The position numbers were made by a program, and so were the translations under genes. A stretch of 64,000 bases of DNA from contig NC_070565.1 in NCBI RefSeq assembly GCF_026914185.1, forward strand, positions 868,001 to 932,000, in the 5' to 3' direction. Numbering within the stretch: the stretch's first letter is position 1; each line of letters starts with the position of its first letter. The notes below the pieces were generated by a model. It had not been told where the DNA came from. It saw only the letters and a program-made list of their open reading frames with translations, and made no database searches. This document shows positions 21,215 to 34,315 of the stretch, piece after piece. The stretch comes from Puccinia triticina (lineage: Eukaryota; Basidiomycota; Pucciniomycetes; Pucciniales; Pucciniaceae).

Positions 21215-21625
21215 TTGTGGAGGGATGGATCCCCAGGCGACTCACGGCTGTAATTCCAGCCGGGGGGTTGCCTCGCCCCCGTCCGCTGTTGCACTTGCGC
21301 AGTTTGGTGGGGGATATTCGTGGACCCCCCTGTGCTTGAGGGCTGGGGGTCTTCTTCCCAACACTTTTTGACCCTGCTAGACAGGGATGGGTGTTGGGCC
21401 ACGGTGTGTCAGCTTGCTGCACTGGGTGGTAGGTTGCGGGCTCTTTTTTGTGAATGTTGTAGGCTTGTTCTTTGTGTTTTTCAATTGTTGTGTACTGAAT
21501 CAGAGCCTGTATTCCCTTGTTTTAAAAAACGGGGAACCTTTGAATTTTTTTTTTGTATTTTGCTCTTTTGTAGGGGAAACCCTTGAATTTTTTTTCTACA
21601 AATCTGAGGCTTTAATATACTTGGA
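21215..21625 (+). repeat. R1, copy b
   Basis: Contains CCGTCCGCTGTTGCACTTGC, hairpin CCCTG-CTAGA-CAGGG at 21372-21386, GGGGAAACCCTTGAA and the end TTTAATATACTTGGATA. Faces copy c across a spacer, forming a large inverted repeat. Confidence 0.75.
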
Positions 21626-21633
21626 TAAGCAAG

Positions 21634-21712
21634 GCACAGCAATGCAGTCTATCCAGAAGAGTGAAGACATTTTTTATTTTTGTTTCTTTTATTTAACCAA
21701 ATCCCTGTGCAA
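21634..21712. repeat. Spacer repeat shared with 25590-25665
   Basis: AGCAATGCAGTCTATCCAGA through TTTATTTAACCAAATCCCTG recurs at about 25590-25665 with few changes. Here it lies between two head-to-head R1 copies. Confidence 0.75.
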
Positions 21713-22060
21713 CATAAATCCAAGTTTATTAAAGACAGAGAAACACAGAAACAAAGATCAAGGGTTCCCCCTAAAAATTAACCAAATTAAAAAAAAAAAA
21801 TGCAAGGGTTCCCCCTTTCAAAAAAACAAATCACAAAAACAAAATCCAAATACCACAAACTGGACCCACTATCCATCCCTGTCTAGCAGGGTTTAAAATA
21901 GTGGGTGGATGACCCCCAGCGCGCGCAGTAAAGGCATTATGCAAAGGGGGGCCACCGAGTAGAGCCCCTCAAACTGTGCAAGTGCAGCAGCGGAGGGGGT
22001 TGAGGACAAACCGCACGCTGGAATTACAGCGGCAGAGGATGCCTGGGGTAAACAATACTA
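21700..22060 (-). repeat. R1, copy c
   Basis: Inverse orientation to copy b. Starts (plus sense) ATCCAAGTTTATTAAAGAC and includes CCATCCCTGTCTAGCAGGG and GCACGCTGGAATTACAGCGG. Confidence 0.75.
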
Positions 22061-23689
22061 CTCATCAGGCTTCATTAAATAGCCATTCAGACACAACAAA
22101 CCTGCCCGACTTCTCCCCTCCAGCTCGAAGCCTCGACCCTGGTACCCAGTTTCAACCATTAGGCCGTTGCCAAGCTCCCAATTACACACAACAATGTTGT
22201 GCCACGATGGCCATTGCAGGCAAAAGCACTCAATACATATGTAAGCATGAGCACAACGATGAACTCCTCCCAACTGTTGCATGACCTGACCAGACTATAC
22301 CATTCTCTGACCACCGCTAGGCGGTGCCCTTGCCATTGGATGATCTCCCTGGGCGCTTTCGTTGCTCTCGCCAGGCTGCGGTGGTCAATCAACAAGTACT
22401 AACTCGGTGCCGAGGTAGCTTCAGTGGCTTGTTTGTTGTCTGGTCCCTCAATCTTCCACAATTGCTATGTGTATTATGGCTGACTTGATTTCTCTCATCC
22501 AACAGCTGTCTTGGCGACACAATGGTGGCGACCTCGATAGCAGGAGAAGCCCTGGCCGAATGTGCTTTGTCTGCAACTCTCAACCACGACATTGTTTTTG
22601 ACTTCAAGTTGGACTTGGTTTAATGGTTCCGTTCAAAATACGATGCCATGGCAACAAGGCCACCATCACCGCCAACTTGGCGCCCAGGCGACAACACCAC
22701 CGCCACGGAACCACCAGCTTGTACCCTTCCCAGCCAAAACCAACTCAGCAACACAGATAAGCCTTCCCCTATCACCTCGGCAACGCTCCAGACCCCCATC
22801 CATCTCTCCTGACTACCGCACAAAAAAAATCAAAACAGTAGGCCATTTCGTTCTCCATCCACTATTGCCAATGAAAGGTCCGGCGGATCTTGTTGGCGTT
22901 TCCCTCTCCTCTTTTTTAGCCCAAGCTGATGCTGTCTGTGGTAGTGTGGGCGGGTACATCCTTTAGAAACCCGCACAGTGCAGAGAATCCCCGGGTGTGC
23001 GCAACAACTGGACACATCCTCATTTGATCTAGACCCAGGTACGTCCTCTCCTCCAAGCCATCCATCCACTCTGCTCCAAAGTCTAAGATTTCTCTTCCTC
23101 TGACGACGGGCAGCACCGGCTAGGACATCTCTTGGTTGCCATTGTCAAGCTCTCCGCTTGGTTTTTTCCTCGACAGATAGTGGTCGGATGGCTGGAGGAG
23201 TAGGCTGATTCTTGGTGTGATATCGTGGCTGGTTTGCTTGTTCGACTCATGTCGAAATCATCCTGGAAATCAAACTCTTTGTTCGCCTCCCTTGGCGCTA
23301 TGTCACGGCACGCTCAGATCCCGCTAGGCTCATAATCAGGCCTTCCTAGGGCCAGTCTCAATAGCCCGCCAGAAGGCCGGCATTGCCAAGATAAACATGC
23401 TCATTCTGCCCGCCCAACATCCCTCAAGGTCATCGTCCACTTACATACACCCTTGGTAGGGTCATCGGTGAAGGTCAGTCACTTCCATCCTTGCCCTACT
23501 CATCACTCACTTACTCACTCATCTCACACACCCATCTCACTCACTCATCTCAATCATCTGCTTCACCTTCTCGCAGAAATATTCAGTGCCGCCAGACTGG
23601 GCATCCATCGCCTCATAAGCTCGCGGGTCGCCATAAAACACATCCTCAAGTCATCATCACCTGCCCACCCACAAAACAAACCACCACAG
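22061..23689. other. No recognised gene; one weak coding-like stretch
   Basis: At 22523-22620 (plus) a frame reads MVATSIAGEALAECALSATL and continues after a TAA for about 60 codons with a proline/threonine-rich tail. No family is recognised. The rest contains only short frames. Confidence 0.3.
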
Positions 23690-23699
23690 CCGTCTACAC

Positions 23700-24080
23700 A
23701 ATCCCAATGTCATTCAGCTCTATTTGGTCATTGCCAAAAAACACTCCATCTGGCTCATCCCCAAGCTCTTCGACTATCTCGTTGAAAAGACCCGCTTCTC
23801 CGAGTTCGAGGCCGACCATCTAAGTACTGGCTGTTGGACAGGCTTCAGTACGAGAGGTGCTACCCTCCAGAGGCCCCCGCCACCAATAGCGACGACGAAT
23901 GTGAGGACGAGATCAAAAATAGTATGTTTGTCTGTCTCAAAGGCGTCACAGAAGATGCCCAGCGCCAGACCGGCGCCCAGGCTCTCTGGCAGCGCCGGAA
24001 CACCGCAAACCCATTGCCGGCTGAAGAGTGCTGGAAATGGTTGACAAGGGGAGCTTGTCTGGGTACACTAGGGTTGATGA
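23700..24080 (+). pseudogene. Unrecognised protein fragment, frameshifted
   Basis: One frame gives VIAKKHSIWLIPKLFDYLVE and KTRFSEFEADHL. After about 23820 the coding-like frame switches to LDRLQYERCYPPEAPATNSD, then FVCLKGVTEDAQRQTGAQAL and EECWKWLTRG. Composition (charged helices with hydrophobic periodicity) is protein-like, and the two halves read as one broken gene. I do not recognise the family. It lies upstream of the Helitron 3' end at 25534 and could be captured DNA. Confidence 0.35.
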
Positions 24081-24989
24081 GTCCCTTCGCTTTTTCACAC
24101 CTTGGAAGGCCCCAGCCTCCATCTTTTGCCTGACCCCAAGGAGTAGCCTTTGGCGTTGTCAACAAACAAGTCTGGCACCCATACTTCAAGGGCCCTTACA
24201 ATGCTGCACTGGCCACATCCACTTGTTGGTGTTGAACGCTTCCTCTGCAAATGTTTCCCCTTCCCCCTAACCCCTATGTTCCCCCTTATGTCTCCTTCAG
24301 ACTCAGCCTGGAATGTAGAAACATAGCGGGTAATATCAAGGTGCCCATCCTGACAAGATCCAACACAAGTTCTTTAGGGCCCAATGGGTGCTGGAGGCCG
24401 GTGGCTTGTTTGGCATCTGCCCACTGCTTCCCATTCCAAGAAACTGTGTGCTTGCTCATCTCCTTGTTTTTATTATCTTCTCTTTGTATTTTTTTTGTTT
24501 CCTGTGTATGTCTAGAGAGTTTTAACCACTACTTTCTCTTGTTTCTCTGCTTTTTTGCACTTGTTTTGGATGCATTGTATATATGCTAGGCTGTCTCTGT
24601 GATCTCTCTCAACAGAAAATTCTTCTGTACCCATTTCTCCTTCTCTCTCTTGCTATGGTTTGACCATCAGAGCAGACATGCCAACCTTGCTTTATAAAGG
24701 GAAAGTATATATTTGTGGGCTGATTTCAGGTGTAATGTCTAAATATGCAGAAAATTCATCTGGTTTTGGGAAAATGAGTGATTATCTTTGTACTTGAATT
24801 TTCTCATGAAGTGGAAATTATATCCAATCTTATCTGTGAAATTACTCTTTCAATGTTCTTATATGAAATATTGAATCAATTGATTTCATACAGTCAGCTT
24901 TTTAGATGGGTGAAAGATTATACCTTCCTGCTGCAAGAAAAAGTTGCACTGCAAGCATTTGACATGTATAAACACCAAATAAACTTTCA

Positions 24990-25016
24990 CACTACAAGAA
25001 AAAGTCAAGCAGCTGC
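24990..25016 (+). mobile_element. CACTA-type left terminus, isolated
   Basis: CACTACAAGAAAAAGTC at 24990 matches the usual CACTA terminal sequence, but no partner end was found in the expected orientation, so this is a fragment. Confidence 0.35.
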
Positions 25017-25194
25017 CACCGGTCAAGGTGAAGGAGCTCTGAGGCAGCTTTTGGTCTTATTTGCACTCTGTCCAATGATGATTCAAGCAAGCTTCAATGC
25101 ACAGTCACTGTGCATCTTGCATAGTGAGTGTGGAAATGAAAATTCTACTTGACCTGCTGGCACCAGGCAAGAAGTTTTTTTGCTCTGGGCCATT

Positions 25195-25442
25195 CACTGC
25201 AAAAAAAAACTTGGACAACTGCTTGCAGTTGACATGCAGGATACTCAAGCCAAGCTGCCATTGTAACTCCACATGAATGCACAAGTGTCTTTGTTGGCAC
25301 AGTCACTGTGCAAGGTGCACAGTGACTGTGCATTGAAGCTTGGGTTGAGTCAAACCTTGAGTAAGGCTGGTGTAAGACCACAAGCTTCCTCAGAGTTACC
25401 ACATGTCAACTGCTCACAGTTGACACAGTTTTTTTTGCAGTG
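25195..25442. mobile_element. CACTA-derived MITE, 248 bp, with 3-bp target duplication
   Basis: Left end CACTGCAAAAAAAAACTTGG with CAACTGCTTGCAGTTGACATG. The right end is CATGTCAACTGCTCACAGTTG with TTTTTTTTGCAGTG. ATT flanks both sides (25192-25194 and 25443-25445). Internally CACAGTCACTGTGC palindromes occur. It has no coding capacity, and its ends match the larger element at 10606-14631. Confidence 0.85.
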
Positions 25443-25509
25443 ATTACTTCATGGCAGGCTGATTTTTGACACAAGTATATAGAGGTAGCAGTTGGGCCCT
25501 AAGTTTACA

Positions 25510-25534
25510 GCAGCGTAGCCGCCTTGATCTCTAG
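25510..25534 (+). mobile_element. Helitron-type 3' terminus no. 3
   Basis: GCAGC-GTA-GCCGC (one mismatched pair) is followed by 8 nt and CTAG (25531-25534), then T. The adjoining host DNA is a duplicate of the 3' end of the secreted-protein gene. Confidence 0.65.
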
Positions 25535-25537
25535 TTC

Positions 25538-25588
25538 TGATCAATAAGCTTGAATCTGCTTCAAAAGCAAGTCCAAAGTGTATTAGGG
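25538..25588. repeat. Duplicate of the secreted-gene 3' end
   Basis: CTGATCAATAAGCTTGAAT and CTGCTTCAAAAGCAAGTCC up to TGTATTAGG match 25676-25741, except for an internal gap of about 15 bp. Between the two copies lies the R1-associated spacer repeat (25590-25665), so an insertion is bracketed by a long duplication. Confidence 0.75.
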
Positions 25589-25714
25589 ATAAGCAATGCA
25601 GTCTATCCAGAAGAGTGAAGACATTTTTGAGTTTTGTTTCTTTTATTTAACTAAATCCCTGCGCAACAAAAAATCTGATCAATAAGTTTGAATAATACTG
25701 AGTTTAAATCTGCT

Positions 25715-27173
25715 TCAAAAGCAAGTCCAAAGTGTATTAGGAAGTTCCTGATCTCCAAAGGCCTGAAGTAATTCATGCTGCTTGGCTGTCAATTTTTTTG
25801 GGAGTAGATCTTGAGGGATGTATTTAAATTTTTTTGTCCTCTTGATAAGATCAAGATACTGTAAAATCTCCAGAGCAGTGACCTTTGCTTGAGCATCTGG
25901 TAGAATATTCATCAATGTTTTTGCCTGTTTTTTCAGTTTTGGAATTTGGTTTTTATAATTGTACCCATTTCTATTTTTCTTGATGATATGATAAAAATTT
26001 AAGATTGGTTCAGTTTCCAATTCTGTTATGAATTTTTCAAACTTTCTAGGATAATTTCCATCTTCTTTGAATTTAGTCATGATCATGGGAATTACACTGA
26101 AAAGGTCATCAGGGTAGTTGATGTCCTCTTGGAAAAGCCTCACAGTACTTTCTAAAATCTTCTCTTGAAATTCAGTCAAAGTTGATTTTACAGCATCACA
26201 CTTTTTAATGTATAACTCAGAATCTGATAAAAATTCTTCCTTTGCTTGTTCCACTAAATCAAATTGTTTTTCATCATTTTCTCTCAAGGTTGCCAGTAAC
26301 CTCATCAGCTGCTCTACATAAGTGTTTTCTTCTACTTTTCCTAAAAGCAGCCCTTTTGGATCATTCAAGGGTTCTATCCCTAAAGAATTAGTTTTTCCAT
26401 CCAAAATATCTTCTGGTAATTTTGAATCTTGCTTTGGTATTAAGCCCTCTAATTCATTTCATTAAAAAAAATTGAAACACAAGGATCAGGACATGGATTT
26501 GATGATTTTAGCTGGAAGTAACTGGATCAAATATTAAATTATAATATAATCCTCACCAATTGAGACCTCTAGAGCTTGTGTTTTACCAATCTCAGATGTT
26601 TCTCCTGGTTCGCAATGAGATGGAACTACATTATCAACATTATAGTCTTCTCTTTTTATTCTTTTGGATAATGGAAGATCTGAAGAGTAGATTTTAATTA
26701 TTAAAGTTAAAGACTAAAAAACTTGTAAATTTTGAAATTGATGTCAATGAAAGATTTAACATACCATCTCCCTTCTCATTCTGGTCTCTTACTGAAATTG
26801 AAAACTCAAAAATTTCAGCTTCTAAGGATGGAAAGAAGAAAAATTTACAATTTTAAACAAAGTCTGCATGTAAATTTGACATACAGCGTGAGTTCCCAAG
26901 TTCTTTGGTAGCTGGAATTTCAGAACCAATGTTTGTAAGAAAAATTGAGAATTTTTTTGACTTCTAATCCAACATCTGTAAATCAGAATAGCTGAAACAA
27001 TTGACATACAATCTATCTCCATTGCTTCTCCATTTTCTTGAATGGGGCCGTGGGTAAATCCAATTGGAATATTTTCTGATCTCTTGAACAAATAGTTTTT
27101 ATTTGAAATTTGGTGTGCTGAAACCCTATAATAATGTAAGAGCTGCAAGGCAACTAGTATCTTCGTCAAAAGC
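25715..27173 (-). CDS. Probable multi-exon secreted protein of unknown function
   Basis: From ATG at 27173 the minus strand starts MLLTKILVALQLLHYYRVSA, a good signal peptide with predicted cleavage before HQISNK. The first exon continues to GEAMEID near 27013. Likely later exons are a short one near 26888-26925, one near 26764-26812 (FEFSISVRDQNEKGD), one at about 26555-26673 (LPLSKRIKRED..PSHCEPGETSE), and the last from about 26457 to TGA at 25715-25717 (VEQLMRLLATLRENDEKQFD, then Lys-rich helices). The last three junctions splice in frame with GT-AG borders. The first two are tentative. No conserved domain is recognised. A small secreted protein in a rust suggests an effector-like or haustorial product, which is only an inference. 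It is the best candidate for an intact host gene here. Confidence 0.55.
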
Positions 27174-27687
27174 ATTCTATGAATGATCTGGCTGGTTGAT
27201 ATGGTGGTTGAAATCCCAGTAGATGGTGACAATGATGAGAAAGTTGATGAGATGGGGAGAGTCAAATCACACAATCCAATGCCTATTTGTAACAGAACCT
27301 TTCTCTCCCTTGCTGTTTAATGGAGGAAGAAACATGCAGGGCCAGGCAGTGCCTCCCCTACCAATTTCCCAATACAGATTATTATTATCATTAATTTTTC
27401 AATGTTCCAATTGTTGACTGTTGACCAGACATGTTGCAACTCTATGAAACAATGATAGATAAAACAACCCAAAATCCTAATTGTGACCTGATCCTTCATA
27501 TGCACAAACCCCATAGCCAAGCAGGTTGCCTTCCTAATAGAGGATTCAGTTGGCCCAGATCCCAATACATGCAATATAGTAGATAAAACATGTTTGGACT
27601 TTTTGGATGACCTGGTACTTGCTGCTGTTTACATATTTGCATGAGAAGGTGTATTCCAAGCTACCTTCATTCTTGAGCCCCCTGTCA

Positions 27688-27870
27688 AGGGTGCAACCGC
27701 TGCCCTGCGTTAAAAAAAAGCAGCCTTTTAGCTCAGCGCAGTGGGGGACAGATACGCAGCCAGCCCAAATAGTGGTAGCGCAGCAGGGTGTTCTCGCTGT
27801 GCTACCGCTGAAAGTAGCGGGATGCCAAAACCGCTGCGCTGCGCTTTCTGCAGCGCAGCAGTTGCACCCT
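27688..27870. mobile_element. Short TIR element rich in CGCTGCGCT motifs
   Basis: AGGGTGCAACCGCTGC (left) and GCAGCAGTTGCACCCT (right) are inverted repeats with one mismatch. The interior carries GCGCAGC motifs like those of the MITE at 41967-42648. No target duplication was found. Confidence 0.6.
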
Positions 27871-27879
27871 ATTATCTAA

Positions 27880-28771
27880 GGGCCTGTACCATACAAAATC
27901 TGTTTTTCCCGCGCGAGGAAAACAGTTTTCTTTTTTTCAATATTCAGTTTATCAAGAGGTAAAAACAGCCTCCCATAATCGTGTACCACAACTGCAGGCT
28001 TCCTGCACTTCTCTCCTGGCCCAAACTGTGTATGTACATACATAAATACATAACACATGGGTCCGGGGGGGATGGAAGGTCCTCAACACTAGACCAATAC
28101 ATTCATTGTGTATCGGTCCAAGATGAGATCCCATCAGACCAATACAATTTATTGATCTGAGGGGAACACTCCCCTTCTTCCTCTTGGACCAATTGTATAT
28201 CGGGCAGAGAGGAAGAAGGGGAGGATTCCTCTTGGACCAATCCAATAGAGCGGTCCGAGAGGAAGGGGGAGAGAGCTACTCAATACATAGTATTGGTGGC
28301 AGAACCCTCTCTCTTCCTCTCCAACCAATCTAGTTGTATCGGTTGGAGAGGAAGGAGAGAATTCCTCTCAGACTGATAATATCAGTCTGGGAGGATAGAC
28401 AGACCGAGTTGTTGGCTTGGTCCGAGGTGATCATGGGTCAGTCCAAGGTGCTCATGGGTCGGTCCAAGGTGAGAGATGGACCAATACATATGTTGCATTG
28501 GTCCGAGATGAGAGAGAGACCAATACACATGTTGCATTGGCCGAGAGAGGCCCCGGTGTCTTGCTTGGAGGGGGCTCAGCAGAAGGAAAACACACATGAG
28601 AAACAGGGTCAGACCTGTTTCTGTAAATTGATTGTTTTGAGCAAAAAACGAGTTCTGATTTCCCCCAGAAACAGGTGCTGTGGTACACGTTTTCAAGGGG
28701 AAACTGTTTTCCGTGAGGAAAGTTGTTTTCCGGCCAAAAAACAGCTTTTTGAGCCGCTATGGTACAGGCCC
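27880..28771. mobile_element. Harbinger-like MITE (892 bp) with TAA target duplication
   Basis: Left GGGCCTGTACCATA and right TATGGTACAGGCCC are perfect inverted repeats. TAA lies on both sides (27877-27879, 28772-28774). GGGCCTG termini with TWA duplications are usual for PIF/Harbinger and Tourist elements. The interior is a hairpin array without a transposase. Confidence 0.75.
28090..28560. repeat. Array of inverted-repeat units inside the Harbinger-like MITE
   Basis: Units pair GACCAATACA with TGTATCGGTC or TGCATTGGTCC, and CTTGGACCAAT with ATTGGTCCGAG. At least six dyads in about 470 bp are separated by GAGAGGAAG-type spacers. No coding function is evident. Confidence 0.6.
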
Positions 28772-28774
28772 TAA

Positions 28775-29060
28775 GTTTATTAAAGACAGACAAAAATGAA
28801 AACAAAAATCAAGGGTTTCCCCCCAAAACAAAAAACGCAGCCCAAACAACAAAAAAGGACCCAATACCCATCCTCTTCTAGAGAGGTTTAAAGTATTGGG
28901 CAGATGACCCCCAGTGCGCTGCATTTAAGGCAATTGCAAAGGGGGGCCATCAAGAATGAACCCTCAAACTGTGCAATTGCAACAGTGGAGGTGCTTGAGT
29001 CAACCCACTGACTGCAAGTGCAGTGCAGTGGGTCAACTGGCAATTCATCTTGGCCACAGG
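28775..29060 (-). repeat. R1, copy d
   Basis: Begins (plus sense) AAGTTTATTAAAGACAG and includes ATCAAGGGTTTCCCC. It carries the variant hairpin CCTCT-CTAGA-AGAGG (minus sense) near 28872-28886. Confidence 0.7.
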
Positions 29061-30469
29061 TCACTCTATTTATAGGCGCAGCTTTCAGCCTAAATTTCAA
29101 CGCCTCACCACAACCGTCATCAACCCACCACGACTGCACCGTTTGCTTGCCAATCATCACCCCAACTATTGCCAGTGCCGCTTTGCCTTGACAGCTTCCA
29201 CAGCGTGTTTCAGCCTTAAGCGCAAGCATCACCTCGTACCTTGACTTTTGTCCTCTGGCATGACTACATACTAACTTTGACCAGCCCAGTCATAATTGCC
29301 TGTCTGCCTACCTCTTGATCTCACCAGCCCCAGTGTTTGTGCTTATCATTTGTTGTATTCATCCTTGACCACCTGCAGGGGCACCTCAAACACCCTGCCC
29401 ACCCATCATGTTTGGGATAGCCGGCCCTCAAGAGACCTCAGTCTTGTTACCTAAACAAAACCAACGTGTGGCCGCCCGGGGTGGTTGAGCTGTCCCTGCA
29501 GGCAGTTGAATGCCAAAATTTTTTTATCTGTGCAATTGACACTCTCATTGCCCTTGCTCACCACTTCTATCAGAATGCCGGGACTTGGCCCCCGCCCTTG
29601 CCACCTCTTTTGCCTCTCTCACCCCTTCCCCCATCCTTGACAGAATTGTTTCAGCTTGCCAGTTTGTAGTGCGCGATTTCAACCACTCCGTCCAGGTAGC
29701 CGAGGCCATGGTCCAAGTCCTTCCTTGCCCTTCATCTTCATACATTTTTTATTATCGCTATTTTTTTGTGACGTCTTGCCACACCTATATCTGATCCTCA
29801 ACCACCAGTTTTACCGGCTTGACGCATGGCCGGCCTGCCTGTCATCCGTTTGCTTGAAGCCCCACCCCAGGGTGAATGACGGGAATCCGATCAACAAATG
29901 GAATGGTTTGGGTTCAGCCACACAACCTGCGACCAATCTGCCCGATCCCTCAGGAAATCTCGCAAAGCCTCCAACCAAGGACACAATAATTATTCAGGTG
30001 GGAAGCAGTGGCCTGTCATTGACTTCATTGCTTGCCAGGACCGGATCTCTTGTTGAGGGGGCGATGGACTTAGATCTAGATGACACAGCAGCCAAACTTG
30101 AGAAAATGTTTAGCAAGGAATCCACAGAAGATGTATGTGTATTTACTTCACCAAGTGTTTTGTGCAATACAGTGCTCATGCAGACCTACTTTGATACACC
30201 AATAATGCCGCTGCGGGCCAGGTAGGAGACCAGCCCCCAGAATCAGGCGAGCCCCACATCACGTCCACAAATGCTCCTACCACGGCAGCCGCAGACGTGC
30301 TCAAACTGAAGCCAGACATGCCTCTTGCCCAAGTGAAAGTGTGGGATTCTAAGTGTCAGTTCTTGTTCAAGACTCAACTAATTTGTAAAAGTAACACTAT
30401 TATGCTCTTTCATGCTGATTTAACTATGTTGACAAATTAGACTTGGCTAGAAGGCAAATATGGAAGTGA
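29061..30469 (+). other. No recognised gene; weak coding-like stretch at 29866-30225
   Basis: A plus-strand frame contains NDGNPINKWNGLGSATQPAT and GAMDLDLDDTAAKLEKMF, followed by a possible GT donor at 30133. No family is recognised. A short exon-like segment before 30470 is interrupted by the MITE at 30471. Confidence 0.3.
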
Positions 30470-30470
30470 C

Positions 30471-31009
30471 AGGACCCTGGAAACCCCCGATGTAAGTGGG
30501 TTAACTAAATGTATGAATTTTTACATTTTTTTGCAAAATGTTAGGCACAAAATTGGTATGAATGGGGTTTGGAACCCAAAAGGGTACGCACCAAAAATGT
30601 AATTTATGTATGGATTTCTGCTGATACTCAGTTAAATCCCCTAAAACCCACAGAACCCCGCTTACCTTTGGGGACTTCAGGCTCCCCGGGGCGATTTTGC
30701 CCCAGGCACAGGCACAAAAATGTATGAATCAGCCAAAAAAAGCCATTCCCCGGTGCCCCCCAATAGGGGGTATCAAATATGAGAAATCCACAATTAGAAA
30801 CCAGTCACTTAGCCAAAAATGAAATGGTTCACCAGTGGATCCCAAAATGGGGTAGAAGAAGGACCAGCATGTTTAAAAATGATGGGTTTTTTCAAACCAG
30901 TCAATTACATAATGGTGGATTTGTTCATATTTGATACCCCCTAATGTATGAATTTTGCCAAAATCTTGGATTTCGGTTACCCACATCTATAGGGGGTTTC
31001 CAGGGTCCT
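30471..31009. mobile_element. MITE (539 bp) with 8-bp target duplication
   Basis: AGGACCCTGGAAACCCCC (left) and its perfect inverse (right, ending 31009). GAAGTGAC is duplicated on both sides (30463-30470 and 31010-31017). An 8-bp duplication suggests hAT ancestry. The interior has no transposase. Confidence 0.85.
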
Positions 31010-31017
31010 GAAGTGAC

Positions 31018-32355
31018 CATCAATGCGCCGGACAATGTCGCAAGTTACTGTCATACTTTTGCTTAAGGGCTATGACCGCGAGTGACTGTTGCGACTATGT
31101 TTGTGATGTTGCAACTATGTCTGCAAGCGCCCATCCTAGTTTAAAGTAACTTTATGTAAGAAGCGCTCATCTTTGTGGCAAGAGTTATGTAAACAGTTTT
31201 CTCTTGTCAGGGAGATGAGCTCCCAAAAGATCAAAGACTCGCCCTACAGAACTCACAGCTCTACGGTAAAAAAGACCTTGAGCTTAAGATATAAAAGGAT
31301 GAACCCTTTCTGCTAAGAAGAGAGGCCGATCTTCATCCAGACCAATCCCTGACACCGTGTACGCTTTCTTGACTCACATCTCAATAAAACTGCCCCTTCT
31401 CAGAACCCTAATCAGATTGAAGTTCACTGCTTCACAACCTTTCACCTTGCGCGCCCTTTTGACGTGTTCCCTCTTTCCAAGGAAAAAGGACTCTAGACAT
31501 ATCAGTGAGTTCCCCTTTCTCTTAGTTATCATCTGGAATCTCCCCAGATATCCGAAGGTGCTACACCAGCAAACTACACCTGTACCTCAGGCCCCCGCTG
31601 AATCAGGCATTTCAAACACCCCTGTACTGCAGGCCCTGAATCTATGACGGAGGGCACTTAAATACCCTTGACTTATATAAGTTAAGCCCCTCCGTAATAG
31701 AAAATCTTGCAAAGATTTTAGCTTCTCTTTTTCCTAGCTGGCATTCAATATAATTGTTGGATTTCTATCTCTTCCTTCTGCCTCATTGTCTTCCCGGAGC
31801 TCTTGGTTGTCATTCTCATATTACCTTATGCCTGTCACACCTGATGTTTCCTTTTAGAATGGTCATGCTTCCTGTCTTACTAGCCATGTGACTTTGATCC
31901 CTGTCTAGATTAGCCCAATCAGCTTTCCAACTACTGTGTTTCCTTGTGCGCGCTCGCTCTGCTTGTGATCCCTTGACTGTCACCAATCTCTCCCCGAGTT
32001 TCATCTGTTTCCATTCCCTTCTATGAATATTCAATTTCACTCACACCCACAAGCTGATACAATGTACTTAGTCTATATATACATAGCCTAGCACATAGCA
32101 ATCAACTCATTGGTTCTTCCTCTGTTTTTTCCGCGCCCACTATCCGAGCCGATCCGGTGAGCACTCTCCCCCTCACTGTCCTCTCTCGAGCCCAAAGGCT
32201 CATCTCTGTGCCCTATTTGTTCTGCGGTCTTCTCGTGAAATCCCTTCAATAATGAACCGTGCTCTTATATTCAACGCTACCCCAGTAGCTTACCGTTTGC
32301 AGCCGGCGTAGCTAGAAGACATTAGTCTTGGTATTGCCCCAGCTGACACTATATA
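31018..32355 (+). mobile_element. LTR-like sequence with TATA box and hairpin modules
   Basis: TATA-like GATATAAAAGG near 31288 is followed by a CT-rich leader. Hairpin modules CACCCCTGTACTGCAGGCCC (near 31617-31636) and CTTGACTTATATAAGTTAAG (near 31669-31688) match those of the 5.4-6.5 kb element. The end TAGCTAGAAGACATTAGTC / GCTGACAC (near 32309-32347) is shared too. Boundaries are uncertain and no gag-pol lies nearby. Confidence 0.45.
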
Positions 32356-32361
32356 TACACA

Positions 32362-32470
32362 CTGATCCAAGTTTATTAAAATCGCAGAAACACAGAAGGC
32401 AAGATCAAAGTTTTTTCCTGTGCTCATTAGGAAAAATCCCATAAAAGTTGAAATTAATCCCCAAACACCC
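32362..32470 (-). repeat. R1, truncated copy
   Basis: GATCCAAGTTTATTAAAATC at the start with AAAGTTTTTTCCTG following. Only the 3' part of R1 is present, abutting the LTR-like element. Confidence 0.6.
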
Positions 32471-32479
32471 TGGAGGGCA

Positions 32480-34315
<1,836 letters not shown>

